From contig NZ_AP020337.1 in assembly GCF_009176725.1 (NCBI RefSeq), positions 4,347,501 through 4,411,500 on the forward strand: a DNA stretch of 64,000 bases, read 5' to 3'. This DNA comes from Pseudomonas sp. KUIN-1 (lineage in GTDB: Bacteria; Pseudomonadota; Gammaproteobacteria; Pseudomonadales; Pseudomonadaceae). A program made the translations under genes and the position numbers. The notes beneath the pieces were generated by a model. It was not told the origin of the DNA and made no database searches. It worked only from the letters and a program-made list of their open reading frames with translations. Of this stretch, positions 26,707-35,091 are shown piece by piece; the first letter of the stretch is position 1; every line of letters begins with the position of its first letter.

Positions 26707-27542
26707 TGGAACTGAGGCCTTTACATCCTCTGGACGGCCTGCTGAAGTTTGCCGGTCTGGCACGCAGCACTTTTTACTATCAACAAAAGGTACTGCTGGC
26801 AGATGACAAATACGCCGGGCTGAAAGACCTGATTCAGGCAACTTTCTACGAGCACAAGGGCCGGTATGGCTATCGTCGCATCACGGCAGCTTTGCGCAGG
26901 GCGGGCCATCTTGTGAACCACAAGACGGTGCAGAAACTAATGGGGCAGCTAGGCCTGAAGAGCCTGATACGCGTGAAGAAATACCGTTCCTACAAAGGCG
27001 AAACAGGCAAGGCCGCGCCTAACCTGCTAAAGCGTGATTTCAAAGCGCAATACCTTAACCAGAAATGGGCCACCGACGTGACCGAATTCAAAGTAGGAGG
27101 CCAGAAACTCTATCTGTCGCCGATCATGGATCTGTACAGCGGCGAAATCATTTCCTATGCGATTGCCAGGCGCCCGCTGTACTCCATGGTCGACGAAATG
27201 CTTGAAGGAGCATTTAAGCGGCTTGGACCGCATGAAAAGCCGATTTTGCATTCCGACCAGGGCTGGCAATATCGGATGCCTATTTACCAGCGACTGCTCA
27301 ATGAGAATTCGATCGCAGCCAGCATGTCGCGCAAGGGTAACTGCTACGACAACGCGGCTATTGAGAGCTTTTTTAGCACGCTGAAATCCGAATTTTTCTA
27401 CCTGAACAAATTTAACGATCTGGATGAGCTTCAAGCGGGTATCGAAGAGTACATTGAGTATTACAATCACTCACGCATAAAACTGAAGCTTAACGGCCTG
27501 AGTCCTGTGGAATACAGAATGCAGGCCGCCAAGGCAGCGTAG
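26706..27542 (+). CDS. IS3-family transposase OrfB (DDE integrase fold)
   Basis: The 278-residue catalytic part of the transposase. An HTH_21-type region near the start (YGYRRITAALRRAGHLVNHKTV) precedes the rve integrase core with the DDE triad: Asp in TDVTEF, Asp in HSDQGWQY and Glu in NAAIESFF. All three residues are intact. The ATG at 26706 overlaps the orfA stop (ATGA-like); most active protein is likely made as an OrfAB fusion. The element is probably able to move. Confidence 0.93.
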   Translation: MELRPLHPLDGLLKFAGLARSTFYYQQKVLLADDKYAGLKDLIQATFYEHKGRYGYRRITAALRRAGHLVNHKTVQKLMGQLGLKSLIRVKKYRSYKGETGKAAPNLLKRDFKAQYLNQKWATDVTEFKVGGQKLYLSPIMDLYSGEIISYAIARRPLYSMVDEMLEGAFKRLGPHEKPILHSDQGWQYRMPIYQRLLNENSIAASMSRKGNCYDNAAIESFFSTLKSEFFYLNKFNDLDELQAGIEEYIEYYNHSRIKLKLNGLSPVEYRMQAAKAA

Positions 27543-27576
27543 GTGGATAATTGTCCAACCTTCGGGGGTCACACCA

Positions 27577-28045
27577 GAGCGTGAGGAACGATCGGTATCT
27601 ACCGTGCCCAAGCCTTTCCGCTATCGTACCCATGCTCTGCGTGGGTATGCCGTTCCGGACGCTCTGCGTCCTGCCTTGAGTGCGCGGCGCGGCGCAGAAT
27701 CATGACGCGGAGCGTCACCCAATGCATTCCCACGCTGGAGCGTGAGGAACGATGGTCATCTCAGCACAACTATGACTATCGTACCCATGCTCCGCCTGGG
27801 TGTGCCGTTCTGGACGCTCTGCTTCCTGCCTTGCGCACGCGGGCGCGGCGCAGAGTCGTGACGCGGAGCGTCACCCAAGGCATTCCCACGCTGGAGCGTG
27901 AGGAACGATGGTCATCTCAGCACAACTATGACTATCGTGCCCGCGCTCCGCATGGGTATGCCGTTCTGGACGCTCTGCCTCCTGCCTTGAGTGCGCGGAC
28001 AGCTCTCTGACTATCGTACCCATGCTCCGCGTGGGTATGCCGTTC
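27577..28045. repeat. Cluster of REP-like palindromic repeats
   Basis: Head-to-tail units lie here: the right remainder of the IS-split copy (27577-27592), a full unit at 27621-27754, a second full unit at 27776-27910, a partial unit at 27932-28000 and a half unit at 28009-28045. Each full unit is about 135 bp, starts CTATCGTACCCATG, has a GACGCTCTGC...GTGACGCGGAGCGTCAC core and ends GAGGAACGATGG. The inverted ends and tandem spacing fit REP doublets (REPIN/BIME style). No coding content. Confidence 0.8.
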
Positions 28046-28347
28046 TATGCGATCTGGGGCTTTTTGGCGATGATGTCGAAGAGCGCGGGGTCAAGCGGGT
28101 CGCCGGCCTGCTCATTGAGGACCTGACGTGGGTGATCATCCCCCGGAATGCTGCTATCGATCAAAGCCAGCAGGCTCGCGCCGCGCTTTGTCAGCATGTA
28201 GGTCGAGCCATCTCCGCCTTCCTCGCGAGGACGCGGTTCGATGTAGCTGCGATTGAGCAGCGTCTCGAATTCCGTGGATGTCGATGGGCTGCGGTTGTTC
28301 TGCACATCGTGCAGCAAACGCTCGATAAGGTCCCATTTGTAAGTCAT
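28045..28347 (-). CDS. Small hypothetical protein
   Basis: A 100-residue soluble protein. It looks helical, with a pattern (WDLIERLLHDVQNN, STEFETLLNRSYIEPR, LTKRGASLLALIDS) that could form a winged-helix fold, including the 'YxLTxxG' wing-like element seen in such regulators. GGAGG eight bases before the ATG gives a strong start. Its stop codon abuts the half REP unit. Function unknown; DNA binding is only a guess. Confidence 0.65.
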   Translation of the reverse strand: MTYKWDLIERLLHDVQNNRSPSTSTEFETLLNRSYIEPRPREEGGDGSTYMLTKRGASLLALIDSSIPGDDHPRQVLNEQAGDPLDPALFDIIAKKPQIA

Positions 28348-28496
28348 GTCTATACACCTCCGTCCAGCATGGAATGGTCACCCATGACCTCCAGCCACGG
28401 GCATGCGACTCAAAGGGTGTGACCTGCGAGGTGAATGACGGTTCAGAGAAGCTGGCGGACGGTGTAACGAGGCGTTATCAGTACTGTAAAGAGATT

Positions 28497-28524
28497 GATC
28501 GCTCCCGAATGCTCGGGAGCGATC
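28497..28524 (-). terminator. Probable terminator of the helicase gene
   Basis: Perfect 12-bp arms (GATCGCTCCCGA at 28497-28508 and TCGGGAGCGATC at 28513-28524) with a 4-nt loop, 8 bp beyond the minus-strand helicase stop codon. On the minus strand it is followed by AATCTCTTTAC, a weak U-tract. Confidence 0.65.
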
Positions 28525-28531
28525 ACGGCAA

Positions 28532-29869
28532 TCACTCGGCAGCCGGGGCCGGGGTGCTGCGTTTTTTCAGCGGGGCCATGCCGTCCTGGCTGACCAGGTC
28601 AGACTTGGGACGGTTGACCGTCTTGCGTTTGGTCGGCCCTTTGGCCGCGACCTTCTTCTTGTCGCCCTTGGCGTCGGTCTTTTTCTTCTTGACGCCGACT
28701 GCCTTGCCGGAGGCCTTGACCTTCTTCGGCCCGCCGTAGGTGCCTTTGACTTCCTTGATGACGCGACGCTCGAAGCTCTGCTTGAGATAGCGCTCCACGC
28801 TCGACATCAGGTTCCAGTCGCCATGACAGATCAGCGAGATCGCCAGACCGTCGCTGCCCGCGCGGCCGGTACGCCCGACGCGGTGGACGTAGTCGTCGCC
28901 GCTGCGTGGCATGTCGAAGTTGATCACCATGTCCAGACCTTCGACATCAAGGCCACGAGCCGCCACATCGGTGGCAACCATGATTTTCGCGCCGCCCTGC
29001 TTGAGACGGTCGATGGCCGCCTTGCGGTCCTTCTGGTCCTTGTCGCCGTGCAGCACGAACGCCTTGTATTCCAGCGCTACCAGGCGGCCATACAGACGGT
29101 CGGCCATGGCCTTGGTATTGGTGAAGATAATGGCTTTCTGGTAAGTCTCGTTGGCCAGCAGCCAGTTGAGAACCTGCTCTTTGTGCACGTTGTGGTCGGC
29201 GGTGATGATCTGGTGGCGTGTGCCGGAAGCCAGCTCGCTGACGCTGTTCACTTGCAGGTGCTGCGGATCCTTGAGCACCTTGCCGATCATTTCCCGCAGG
29301 CCAGCGCCGCCGGTGGTCGCCGAGAACAGCATGGTCTGCTCGCGACCGGCACATTCGCCGGCCAGACGCTCGACGTCTTCGGAGAAGCCCATGTCCAGCA
29401 TGCGGTCGGCTTCGTCCAGTACCAGCACTTCAACGTGCTTGAGGTCCAGGTTGCCTGCGTTCAACTGCTCCAGCAGGCGACCCGGCGTGCCGATCAGAAT
29501 GTCCGGCACCTTGCGCAGCATGGCAGCCTGAACCTTGAAGTCCTCGCCACCGGTGATCAAACCGGCCTTGACGAAGGTGAACTGCGAGAAGCGCTCGACT
29601 TCCTTGAGCGTCTGCTGAGCCAGCTCACGGGTCGGCAGCAGGATCACCGCGCGAATATCGACACGGACCTTGGCCGGGCCGATCAGACGATTGAGGATCG
29701 GCAGCACAAATGCGGCGGTCTTGCCGCTACCGGTTTGCGCAGTCACCCGCAGGTCGCGCCCTTGCAGTGCGAGCGGAATGGCGGCCGCCTGCACGGGCGT
29801 AGGCTCGACAAATTTAAGCTCGGCCACAGCTTTGAGCAGGCGTTCGTGCAGGGCGAATTCGGAAAACAC
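28532..29869 (-). CDS. DEAD-box ATP-dependent RNA helicase
   Basis: A 445-residue RNA-unwinding enzyme for ribosome assembly or RNA turnover. All core motifs are present: Q motif (PTPVQ), I AQTGSGKT, Ia PTRELA, Ib TPGR, II DEAD, III SAT, IV IIFTNT, V DVAARGLD and VI HRVGRTGR. The C-terminus (from about residue 375) is a Lys-rich disordered tail. A GTG start at 29869 follows GAGGT at good spacing; the TTG at 29893 is rejected. SrmB/RhlE relatives are closest by eye. The gene appears monocistronic with a hairpin after it. Confidence 0.93.
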   Translation of the reverse strand: MFSEFALHERLLKAVAELKFVEPTPVQAAAIPLALQGRDLRVTAQTGSGKTAAFVLPILNRLIGPAKVRVDIRAVILLPTRELAQQTLKEVERFSQFTFVKAGLITGGEDFKVQAAMLRKVPDILIGTPGRLLEQLNAGNLDLKHVEVLVLDEADRMLDMGFSEDVERLAGECAGREQTMLFSATTGGAGLREMIGKVLKDPQHLQVNSVSELASGTRHQIITADHNVHKEQVLNWLLANETYQKAIIFTNTKAMADRLYGRLVALEYKAFVLHGDKDQKDRKAAIDRLKQGGAKIMVATDVAARGLDVEGLDMVINFDMPRSGDDYVHRVGRTGRAGSDGLAISLICHGDWNLMSSVERYLKQSFERRVIKEVKGTYGGPKKVKASGKAVGVKKKKTDAKGDKKKVAAKGPTKRKTVNRPKSDLVSQDGMAPLKKRSTPAPAAE

Positions 29870-30019
29870 GGGTGCTACCTCGACGAAAAACAAAAATACA
29901 GCTGCATAGCGTAACGGTTTCGAGCGCCGGGGCCGAGTTTCTTTACCACCAAAGGCCGATTTTGTTTACCAACGGGCGGATAACGGCCATTCGAAACGCG
30001 GCAAAACCAGCAAGCGCCG

Positions 30020-31270
30020 TCACGACACCGGCAGCAGCACATCGACCACCAGACCGCCGCCGGGCCTATTGCGCGCGGCGATCTGCCCGCCGTGCATTTC
30101 GATAGCCCGCAGGGCGATGGCCAGGCCCAGGCCAAAGCCCTGCGCGGCATTCTCCGGGCCGCGCTCGAAGGGCTGGAAAATCCGTTGCAGGCACGCCTCG
30201 TCCACACCTGGCCCCTGATCGATGACATTGACCATCAGGCACAGCGGCTGGGCCTGAACGTTGGCGACAACCACCACATCCGTGCCGACCGCCGTGTGGC
30301 GAACGGCATTGCGGATCACGTTTTCGAAGGCCCGGTAGAGCAGTTCGCTGTCGACCTGCGCGACGAAAGACCCGGGAGCCTGCAGCCTGACCCAACACTG
30401 CTTCAGTCCGGCCTCGAATTCGGCATCCTCGACGATGGCCGCCAGCAGGCTGATGACATCGACCTTTTCCCGCGTCAGGCTTTCGACATCGCTCTGCATG
30501 CGCGCCAGGGTCAGCAATTCTTCGATCAGTGAGTCCATGCGCTCCGATTCGCGCTCGATGCGTTCGAGCATGTCCAGTTGGGTCGGCTCCTGGCGCAACA
30601 GGCCGATGGCGGCACTCATGCGCGTCAGCGGCGAACGCAGCTCATGGGAAATATCATGCAGCAGTTGTTGCTGGGAGTCGGCCATGACCTTGAGCTGATT
30701 GGCCATGCGGTCGCAATCCTCGGCAAGGTCGACGATTTCATCGCGCCGCCGGCCCATGTCGGGTTTTACCCGTGTGTCGAAACGGCCTCTGGCGACCTTG
30801 CCCATCGCCTCTCGCAATTTCATCAGCGGCGCCACCAGATAGCTGCTGAGAAACCAGCTGAACAGCGCACTCATGACCGTGCCGGTGATCAGCGGATTGA
30901 GGTGAGAAGGTTGATCGTCATGGTTGGGGCGCTGGGTAGAGCGGATGTGCACGAGTGCACCTTCGCGTGTGTGCACAGCCAGTTCGAAGCGAGGATTCTC
31001 CAGCGCCTCGCCCGCCAGCAGCAGACCCTGGTTGTCGTACAGCCCGACCCTGCCTTGCCCCTCCGGCTGCCAGGCATCGAGCAACGCCTGCCCTGCGGCA
31101 ATGCCCGAGCGCTGCAAAATGCGCACTTCGTTATCGAGCACCGTGCTGAACGAAGGATCGCCCCGCCCTGACTGGGTGAACATGAACAGGCCGGCACCGA
31201 CCATGAAGGTCAGGCTGGTCGCTAGCCAGAATGCCAGGAACAGCTTCCAGAACAGCCGGTTCGGCCTCAT
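30020..31270 (-). CDS. CpxA-like envelope-stress sensor histidine kinase
   Basis: A 416-residue inner-membrane kinase: helix 1 (about 8-30), periplasmic sensor domain (31-125), helix 2 (about 126-148), HAMP (150-200), HisKA with His209 (HDISHELRSPL), then the HATPase domain (NVIRNAVRH, DQGPGV, GFGLGLAIALRAI). The start overlaps the stop of the upstream regulator by 4 bp (ATGA), so the two are translationally coupled. The layout and the partner's sequence resemble CpxA. The periplasmic domain is shorter than in E. coli, so the signal may differ. Confidence 0.88.
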   Translation of the reverse strand: MRPNRLFWKLFLAFWLATSLTFMVGAGLFMFTQSGRGDPSFSTVLDNEVRILQRSGIAAGQALLDAWQPEGQGRVGLYDNQGLLLAGEALENPRFELAVHTREGALVHIRSTQRPNHDDQPSHLNPLITGTVMSALFSWFLSSYLVAPLMKLREAMGKVARGRFDTRVKPDMGRRRDEIVDLAEDCDRMANQLKVMADSQQQLLHDISHELRSPLTRMSAAIGLLRQEPTQLDMLERIERESERMDSLIEELLTLARMQSDVESLTREKVDVISLLAAIVEDAEFEAGLKQCWVRLQAPGSFVAQVDSELLYRAFENVIRNAVRHTAVGTDVVVVANVQAQPLCLMVNVIDQGPGVDEACLQRIFQPFERGPENAAQGFGLGLAIALRAIEMHGGQIAARNRPGGGLVVDVLLPVS

Positions 31271-31956
31271 GGCGTGAGCAACATATAGCCCAGATTGCGC
31301 ACGCTCTGTATCCAGCTCTGGTTATCGTTGCGCGGCCCGAGTTTGTGGCGAATGCTGCTGATGTGCACATCGATACTGCGATCGTAGCGCGCCAGCGGCC
31401 GTCCCAGCGCGTTCATCGACAGGTTCTGTTTGCTGACCAGTTGCCCGGCATGCCGCGCCAGCTCTTCGAGCAGGCAGAACTCGTTGCCGGTCAGTTCAAG
31501 CGTCACGCCCTGCCAGCGCGCTTCACGCTTGCCTGGCCAGAGCATCAGCTCTCCGGCCTGAATCACATCCCTGACCGCATCGACTACCGACACCGCACGC
31601 ACCCGGCGCATGATCGCCCGCAGACGCGCCACCAGTTCACCCGGCGAGCTGGGCTTGGGCACGTAATCGTCGGCGCCCAGTTCCAGCCCGGAAATACGGT
31701 CGATATTGTCGCCGCGGGCGGTCAGCAGAATCACCGGCACCTGGCTTTGCGCACGGATCCGCCGCAGCACTTCGATCCCGGAGATGCGCGGCATCATGAT
31801 GTCCAGCACAACGATGTCGTGACGCCCGGACAAGGCTTCAATCTCGCCCTCTTCAGCGCTGTTGGTGCAGGTCACGTCGAAGCTTTCACGGGTCAGGTAC
31901 TGGCTGAGCATTTCCGTCAGTTCCCGGTCATCGTCGACAAGCAATACGGAAGTCAT
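31267..31956 (-). CDS. CpxR-like OmpR-family response regulator
   Basis: A 229-residue regulator with a receiver domain (phospho-acceptor Asp52 in VLDIMMP, acidic pocket DDD at 8-10, Lys101) and an OmpR-type winged helix (about 130-227). The receiver reads LLVDDDRELTEML, LTARG, LGADDYVPKP, very close to E. coli CpxR. A CpxR-like box in the promoter region suggests autoregulation and control of the divergent bamA-like gene. One deviation is Ser instead of Phe after PKP in the usual 'PKPF'. Confidence 0.88.
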   Translation of the reverse strand: MTSVLLVDDDRELTEMLSQYLTRESFDVTCTNSAEEGEIEALSGRHDIVVLDIMMPRISGIEVLRRIRAQSQVPVILLTARGDNIDRISGLELGADDYVPKPSSPGELVARLRAIMRRVRAVSVVDAVRDVIQAGELMLWPGKREARWQGVTLELTGNEFCLLEELARHAGQLVSKQNLSMNALGRPLARYDRSIDVHISSIRHKLGPRNDNQSWIQSVRNLGYMLLTP

Positions 31957-32026
31957 GGCAGGCCCTTGATTGGTGGTTGCCGATTATCCCGACGCTGCTG
32001 CGGCGTGTCAGCCGGGCTCGATGATC

Positions 32027-32041
32027 TTTACCTAACCTTAC
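32027..32041. promoter_or_regulatory. CpxR-box-like direct repeat
   Basis: The minus strand reads GTAAG-GTTAG-GTAAA, matching the E. coli CpxR box GTAAA-N5-GTAAA with one mismatch. It lies in the 216-bp region between the CpxR-like gene (start 31956) and the divergent BamA-like gene (start 32173), so it can control both. The match is by eye and the consensus is that of E. coli. Confidence 0.5.
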
Positions 32042-32172
32042 ACGGCGTTAACCGTCCCCAACATGCCCTCGCCCTATGCTGCGCAGCCAACAGCGCCCGC
32101 CGGACCGGCCCTTTCTGGCGTGTCATCGGCAGCGCTCAAATGCCTTTGTCGCAGCTTTCTGGAAAGGGTTTG

Positions 32173-34545
32173 ATGATTTCTTCGCGTCTGCTTCTATCGT
32201 TCTGCCTGTTACTCAGCGTCCCGCTGGCACACGCCGACACGTTTTCCATCTCGGACATCCGCGTCAACGGCCTGCAACGCGTATCAGCCGGCAGCGTATT
32301 CGCTGCGCTGCCGCTCAATGTCGGCGATCAGGCCGATGAGCAGCGCTTGGCCGACGCGTCGCGCTCACTGTTCAAGACCGGTTTCTTTCAGGACATCAAC
32401 GTTGCACGCGATGGCAATGTGCTGGTGATCAATGTAGTCGAACGCCCCTCTATCGCCAGTATCGAGATTGTCGGCAACAAGGTCATCAGCACCGACGACC
32501 TGATGAAGGGGCTCAAGCAGTCGGGGCTCAGTGAAGGCGAGATATTCCAGCGCGCCACGCTGGAGGGCGTGCGCAATGAACTGCAACGCCAATATGTCTC
32601 CCAGGGCCGCTACAGTGCCTCGGTCGATACCCAGGCGCTGCCTGCACCACGTAATCGCATCGCCCTGAAAATCACCATCGACGAAGGCACGGTGGCGTCG
32701 ATCCAGCACATCAACGTGGTCGGCAACACCGTGTTCTCCGATGAACAGCTGGCTGATCAGTTTCAGCTCAAGACCAGCAACTGGCTGTCGTTTTTCAAGA
32801 ACGATGACAAGTACGCCCGCGAAAAACTTTCCGGCGACCTGGAGCGACTGCGCTCCTGGTACCTGGACCGTGGCTACATCAACATGGATATAAATTCGAC
32901 GCAGGTGTCGCTGACGCCTGACAAGAAAGGCGTGTTCATTACCGTCAATATCACCGAAGGCGACCGCTATACGGTGGGCAGCGTCAAGCTGGGCGGCGAC
33001 CTGAAAGTGCCGAAGGACCAGCTCGAACAACTGATTCTGGTCAAACCGGGTCAGGTGTTTTCGCGCAAGGTCATGACTGACAGCACCAACCTGATCACCC
33101 GCCGTCTGGGCAACGATGGCTACACATTCGCCAACGTCAACGGCGTGCCGAAAGCCAACGATGCCGATCACACCGTTGATATCAGTTTCGTGGTCGACCC
33201 CGGCAAGCGTGCCTACGCCAACCGCATCAACTTTCGCGGCAACACCAAGACTGCCGATGAGGTGCTGCGCCGTGAAATGCGCCAGATGGAAGGCGGCTGG
33301 GCATCAACCTACCTGATCGACCAGTCGAAGGTGCGCCTCGAGCGTCTCGGTTTCTTCAAGGAAGTGAACGTCGAAACGCCAGCGGTCCCCGGCACCGACG
33401 ATCAGGTCGACATCAACTACGCCGTCGAAGAACAGGCCTCGGGCAACATCACCGCCAGCGTGGGATTTTCGCAAAGCGCCGGGCTGATACTCGGCGGCTC
33501 CATCTCACAGAACAACATCCTCGGCACCGGCAACTTCGCCAGCCTCGGCATGACCCGCTCCGAGTACCAGACCAAGTACAACTTCGCGTTCACCAACCCG
33601 TACTTCACGCCTGACGGGGTGAGCCTGGGCTACAACGTTTTCTACAACGCAACTGACTACAGCAAGTATTACGATGACGACGACGAGGTCTCGTACTACT
33701 CGCTCAACAGCGTGGGCGCCGGGGTCAACCTCGGCTATCCGATCAGCGAAACATCGCGCCTGACCTACGGGCTGTCGATCCAGCGTGACACCCTCGACCC
33801 CGGCAGCTACAGCGCTGACGAGATCTACGACTTCATCGAGCGCGAGGGTGATGCGTTCACCAACCTCAAGGCCAGCGTCGGCTGGTCGGAATCGACCCTC
33901 AACAAGGGCGTGCTGGCCACCCGCGGTCACTCGCAAAGCCTGACCCTGACCAGCACCGTGCCGGGCAGTGACCTGCAGTTCTACAAACTCGACTACAACG
34001 GCCAGACCTTCCTGCCGCTCAGCGACACCACCTCGCTGCGCCTGCATACCAAACTCGGCTACGGCAACGGTTACGGCGATACCGACGGCCTGCCCTTCTA
34101 CGAAAACTATACGGCGGGCGGCCAGGCCACGGTGCGCGGCTTCAAGGACGGCACGCTGGGGCCGCGCAATACCCCGGCCACCGGCACCTACGCCAGTCAG
34201 GGGCAGATCTACTATTCGGACCGCGACACCGAAGCCCTGGGCGGCAACATCCTGATCACCGGCGGCATGGAATACCTGTTCCCGATGCCCTTCGTCAAAG
34301 ACCAGAAATCCCTGCGCACCTCGCTGTTCTGGGACTTCGGCACGGTTTACGCCGACAAGTGCTACCTGACCACCACGCAGAACTGCGGCAACATCAATAT
34401 CGACCAGATGGCCAGCTCGGTCGGCGTCGGCGTGACCTGGTACTCGCCGCTCGGCCCCCTGAGCTTCGACCTTGCCGTGCCAATCAAAAAACCTGAAGAC
34501 GCCGAGACTCAAGTGTTTCAGTTCTCGCTCGGCCAGACCTTCTGA
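32173..34545 (+). CDS. BamA paralogue, outer-membrane protein assembly factor
   Basis: A 790-residue Omp85 protein: signal peptide to about residue 21, five POTRA domains (about 22-345) and a 16-strand barrel ending in SLGQTF with C-terminal Phe. The conserved loop-6 motif is VRGF at residues 654-657. BamA folds beta-barrel proteins into the outer membrane. The main bamA of Pseudomonas normally lies between rseP and skp; none of those genes is here, so this is a second copy. Divergence from a CpxAR-like pair suggests stress-controlled expression. The frame is open 942 bp further upstream, but that part is antisense to the regulator gene. Confidence 0.9.
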   Translation: MISSRLLLSFCLLLSVPLAHADTFSISDIRVNGLQRVSAGSVFAALPLNVGDQADEQRLADASRSLFKTGFFQDINVARDGNVLVINVVERPSIASIEIVGNKVISTDDLMKGLKQSGLSEGEIFQRATLEGVRNELQRQYVSQGRYSASVDTQALPAPRNRIALKITIDEGTVASIQHINVVGNTVFSDEQLADQFQLKTSNWLSFFKNDDKYAREKLSGDLERLRSWYLDRGYINMDINSTQVSLTPDKKGVFITVNITEGDRYTVGSVKLGGDLKVPKDQLEQLILVKPGQVFSRKVMTDSTNLITRRLGNDGYTFANVNGVPKANDADHTVDISFVVDPGKRAYANRINFRGNTKTADEVLRREMRQMEGGWASTYLIDQSKVRLERLGFFKEVNVETPAVPGTDDQVDINYAVEEQASGNITASVGFSQSAGLILGGSISQNNILGTGNFASLGMTRSEYQTKYNFAFTNPYFTPDGVSLGYNVFYNATDYSKYYDDDDEVSYYSLNSVGAGVNLGYPISETSRLTYGLSIQRDTLDPGSYSADEIYDFIEREGDAFTNLKASVGWSESTLNKGVLATRGHSQSLTLTSTVPGSDLQFYKLDYNGQTFLPLSDTTSLRLHTKLGYGNGYGDTDGLPFYENYTAGGQATVRGFKDGTLGPRNTPATGTYASQGQIYYSDRDTEALGGNILITGGMEYLFPMPFVKDQKSLRTSLFWDFGTVYADKCYLTTTQNCGNINIDQMASSVGVGVTWYSPLGPLSFDLAVPIKKPEDAETQVFQFSLGQTF

Positions 34546-34658
34546 CCTTTTTAACCGTGAATCAGGCGGTCTTTACCCAGCATTACCTGGCCCGGACCGC
34601 GCTTTACATCCCGTCGTTGAATACTGCCTGCACTACTCATCAGGTCAGGAGTCGTTAC

Positions 34659-35072
34659 ATGAGCCGCGAAGTCAGACAGATCACCCCCGATGTGCAGGAA
34701 ATCATCCAGCACGCCTTGCGCTCACTGCTGGGCAAAGGCTTCGTCATCGCGCTGTTCGGCAGCGAAGATGCAACCGGGGCCATGCACTACCACCTGCGCA
34801 TCGACCACGACGCCACGGGGCTGGGCATCGAGCATCACGACCACGTCGAAGACGGCTTCATCGACGACATCTTCATGCTCGCCACCCGCATGAAAGCCAT
34901 GCTCAAGCAACGCGAAACCCTGTCTCGCATGCACGGCGGCAGCCAGGCGACGGGTCAGGTGCGGCTGCTGACCTGGATCACCGAGGACAACAGCCAGACA
35001 GTCGTGCAAACCGCCGAGGCTGCGGGGCGCGAGTGTCTGAGTGCGTTGCGCGAGCGCAGGCTGCGGGCTTGA
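34659..35072 (+). CDS. Conserved hypothetical protein
   Basis: A 137-residue soluble protein starting at the ATG at 34659 behind CAGGAG. It is helical at both ends with a central beta-rich part holding many His/Asp residues (HYHLRIDHDATGLGIEHHDHVEDGFIDD), which might bind metal. No membrane segment or signal. It follows the BamA-like gene by 113 bp on the same strand, so co-transcription is possible. I do not recognise the family. Confidence 0.62.
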   Translation: MSREVRQITPDVQEIIQHALRSLLGKGFVIALFGSEDATGAMHYHLRIDHDATGLGIEHHDHVEDGFIDDIFMLATRMKAMLKQRETLSRMHGGSQATGQVRLLTWITEDNSQTVVQTAEAAGRECLSALRERRLRA

Positions 35073-35091
35073 GTCACGGGCGCCGCACGGC

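Larger units (their letters stand above)
26125..27576 (+). mobile_element. IS3-family insertion sequence (IS150-like), complete
   Basis: A 1452-bp element with perfect 23-bp terminal inverted repeats beginning TGGTGTGACCCCCGAAGG and ending, on the right, in the complementary ...GGTCACACCA. It is flanked by a 3-bp direct repeat GAG (26122-26124 and 27577-27579). It has the usual IS3 plan: orfA, orfB in the -1 frame and an A6G slippery site. All features needed for activity look intact. The name of the closest ISfinder entry cannot be given from sequence alone. Confidence 0.93.

Noticed and set aside
27577..28045. CRISPR array in the tandem repeats
   Set aside because: Units are about 135 bp, imperfect and palindromic, without uniform 30-bp repeats and unique spacers; they fit REP doublets.
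28823..29914. 363-residue plus-strand frame
   Set aside because: Antisense to the DEAD-box helicase with all its motifs; no ribosome site or known domain.
31231..32172. 314-codon upstream extension of the BamA-like frame
   Set aside because: It runs antisense through the CpxR-like gene; the signal peptide begins at 32173 behind a good ribosome site.
33505..34512. 335-residue minus-strand frame
   Set aside because: Antisense to the BamA barrel; no family resemblance.
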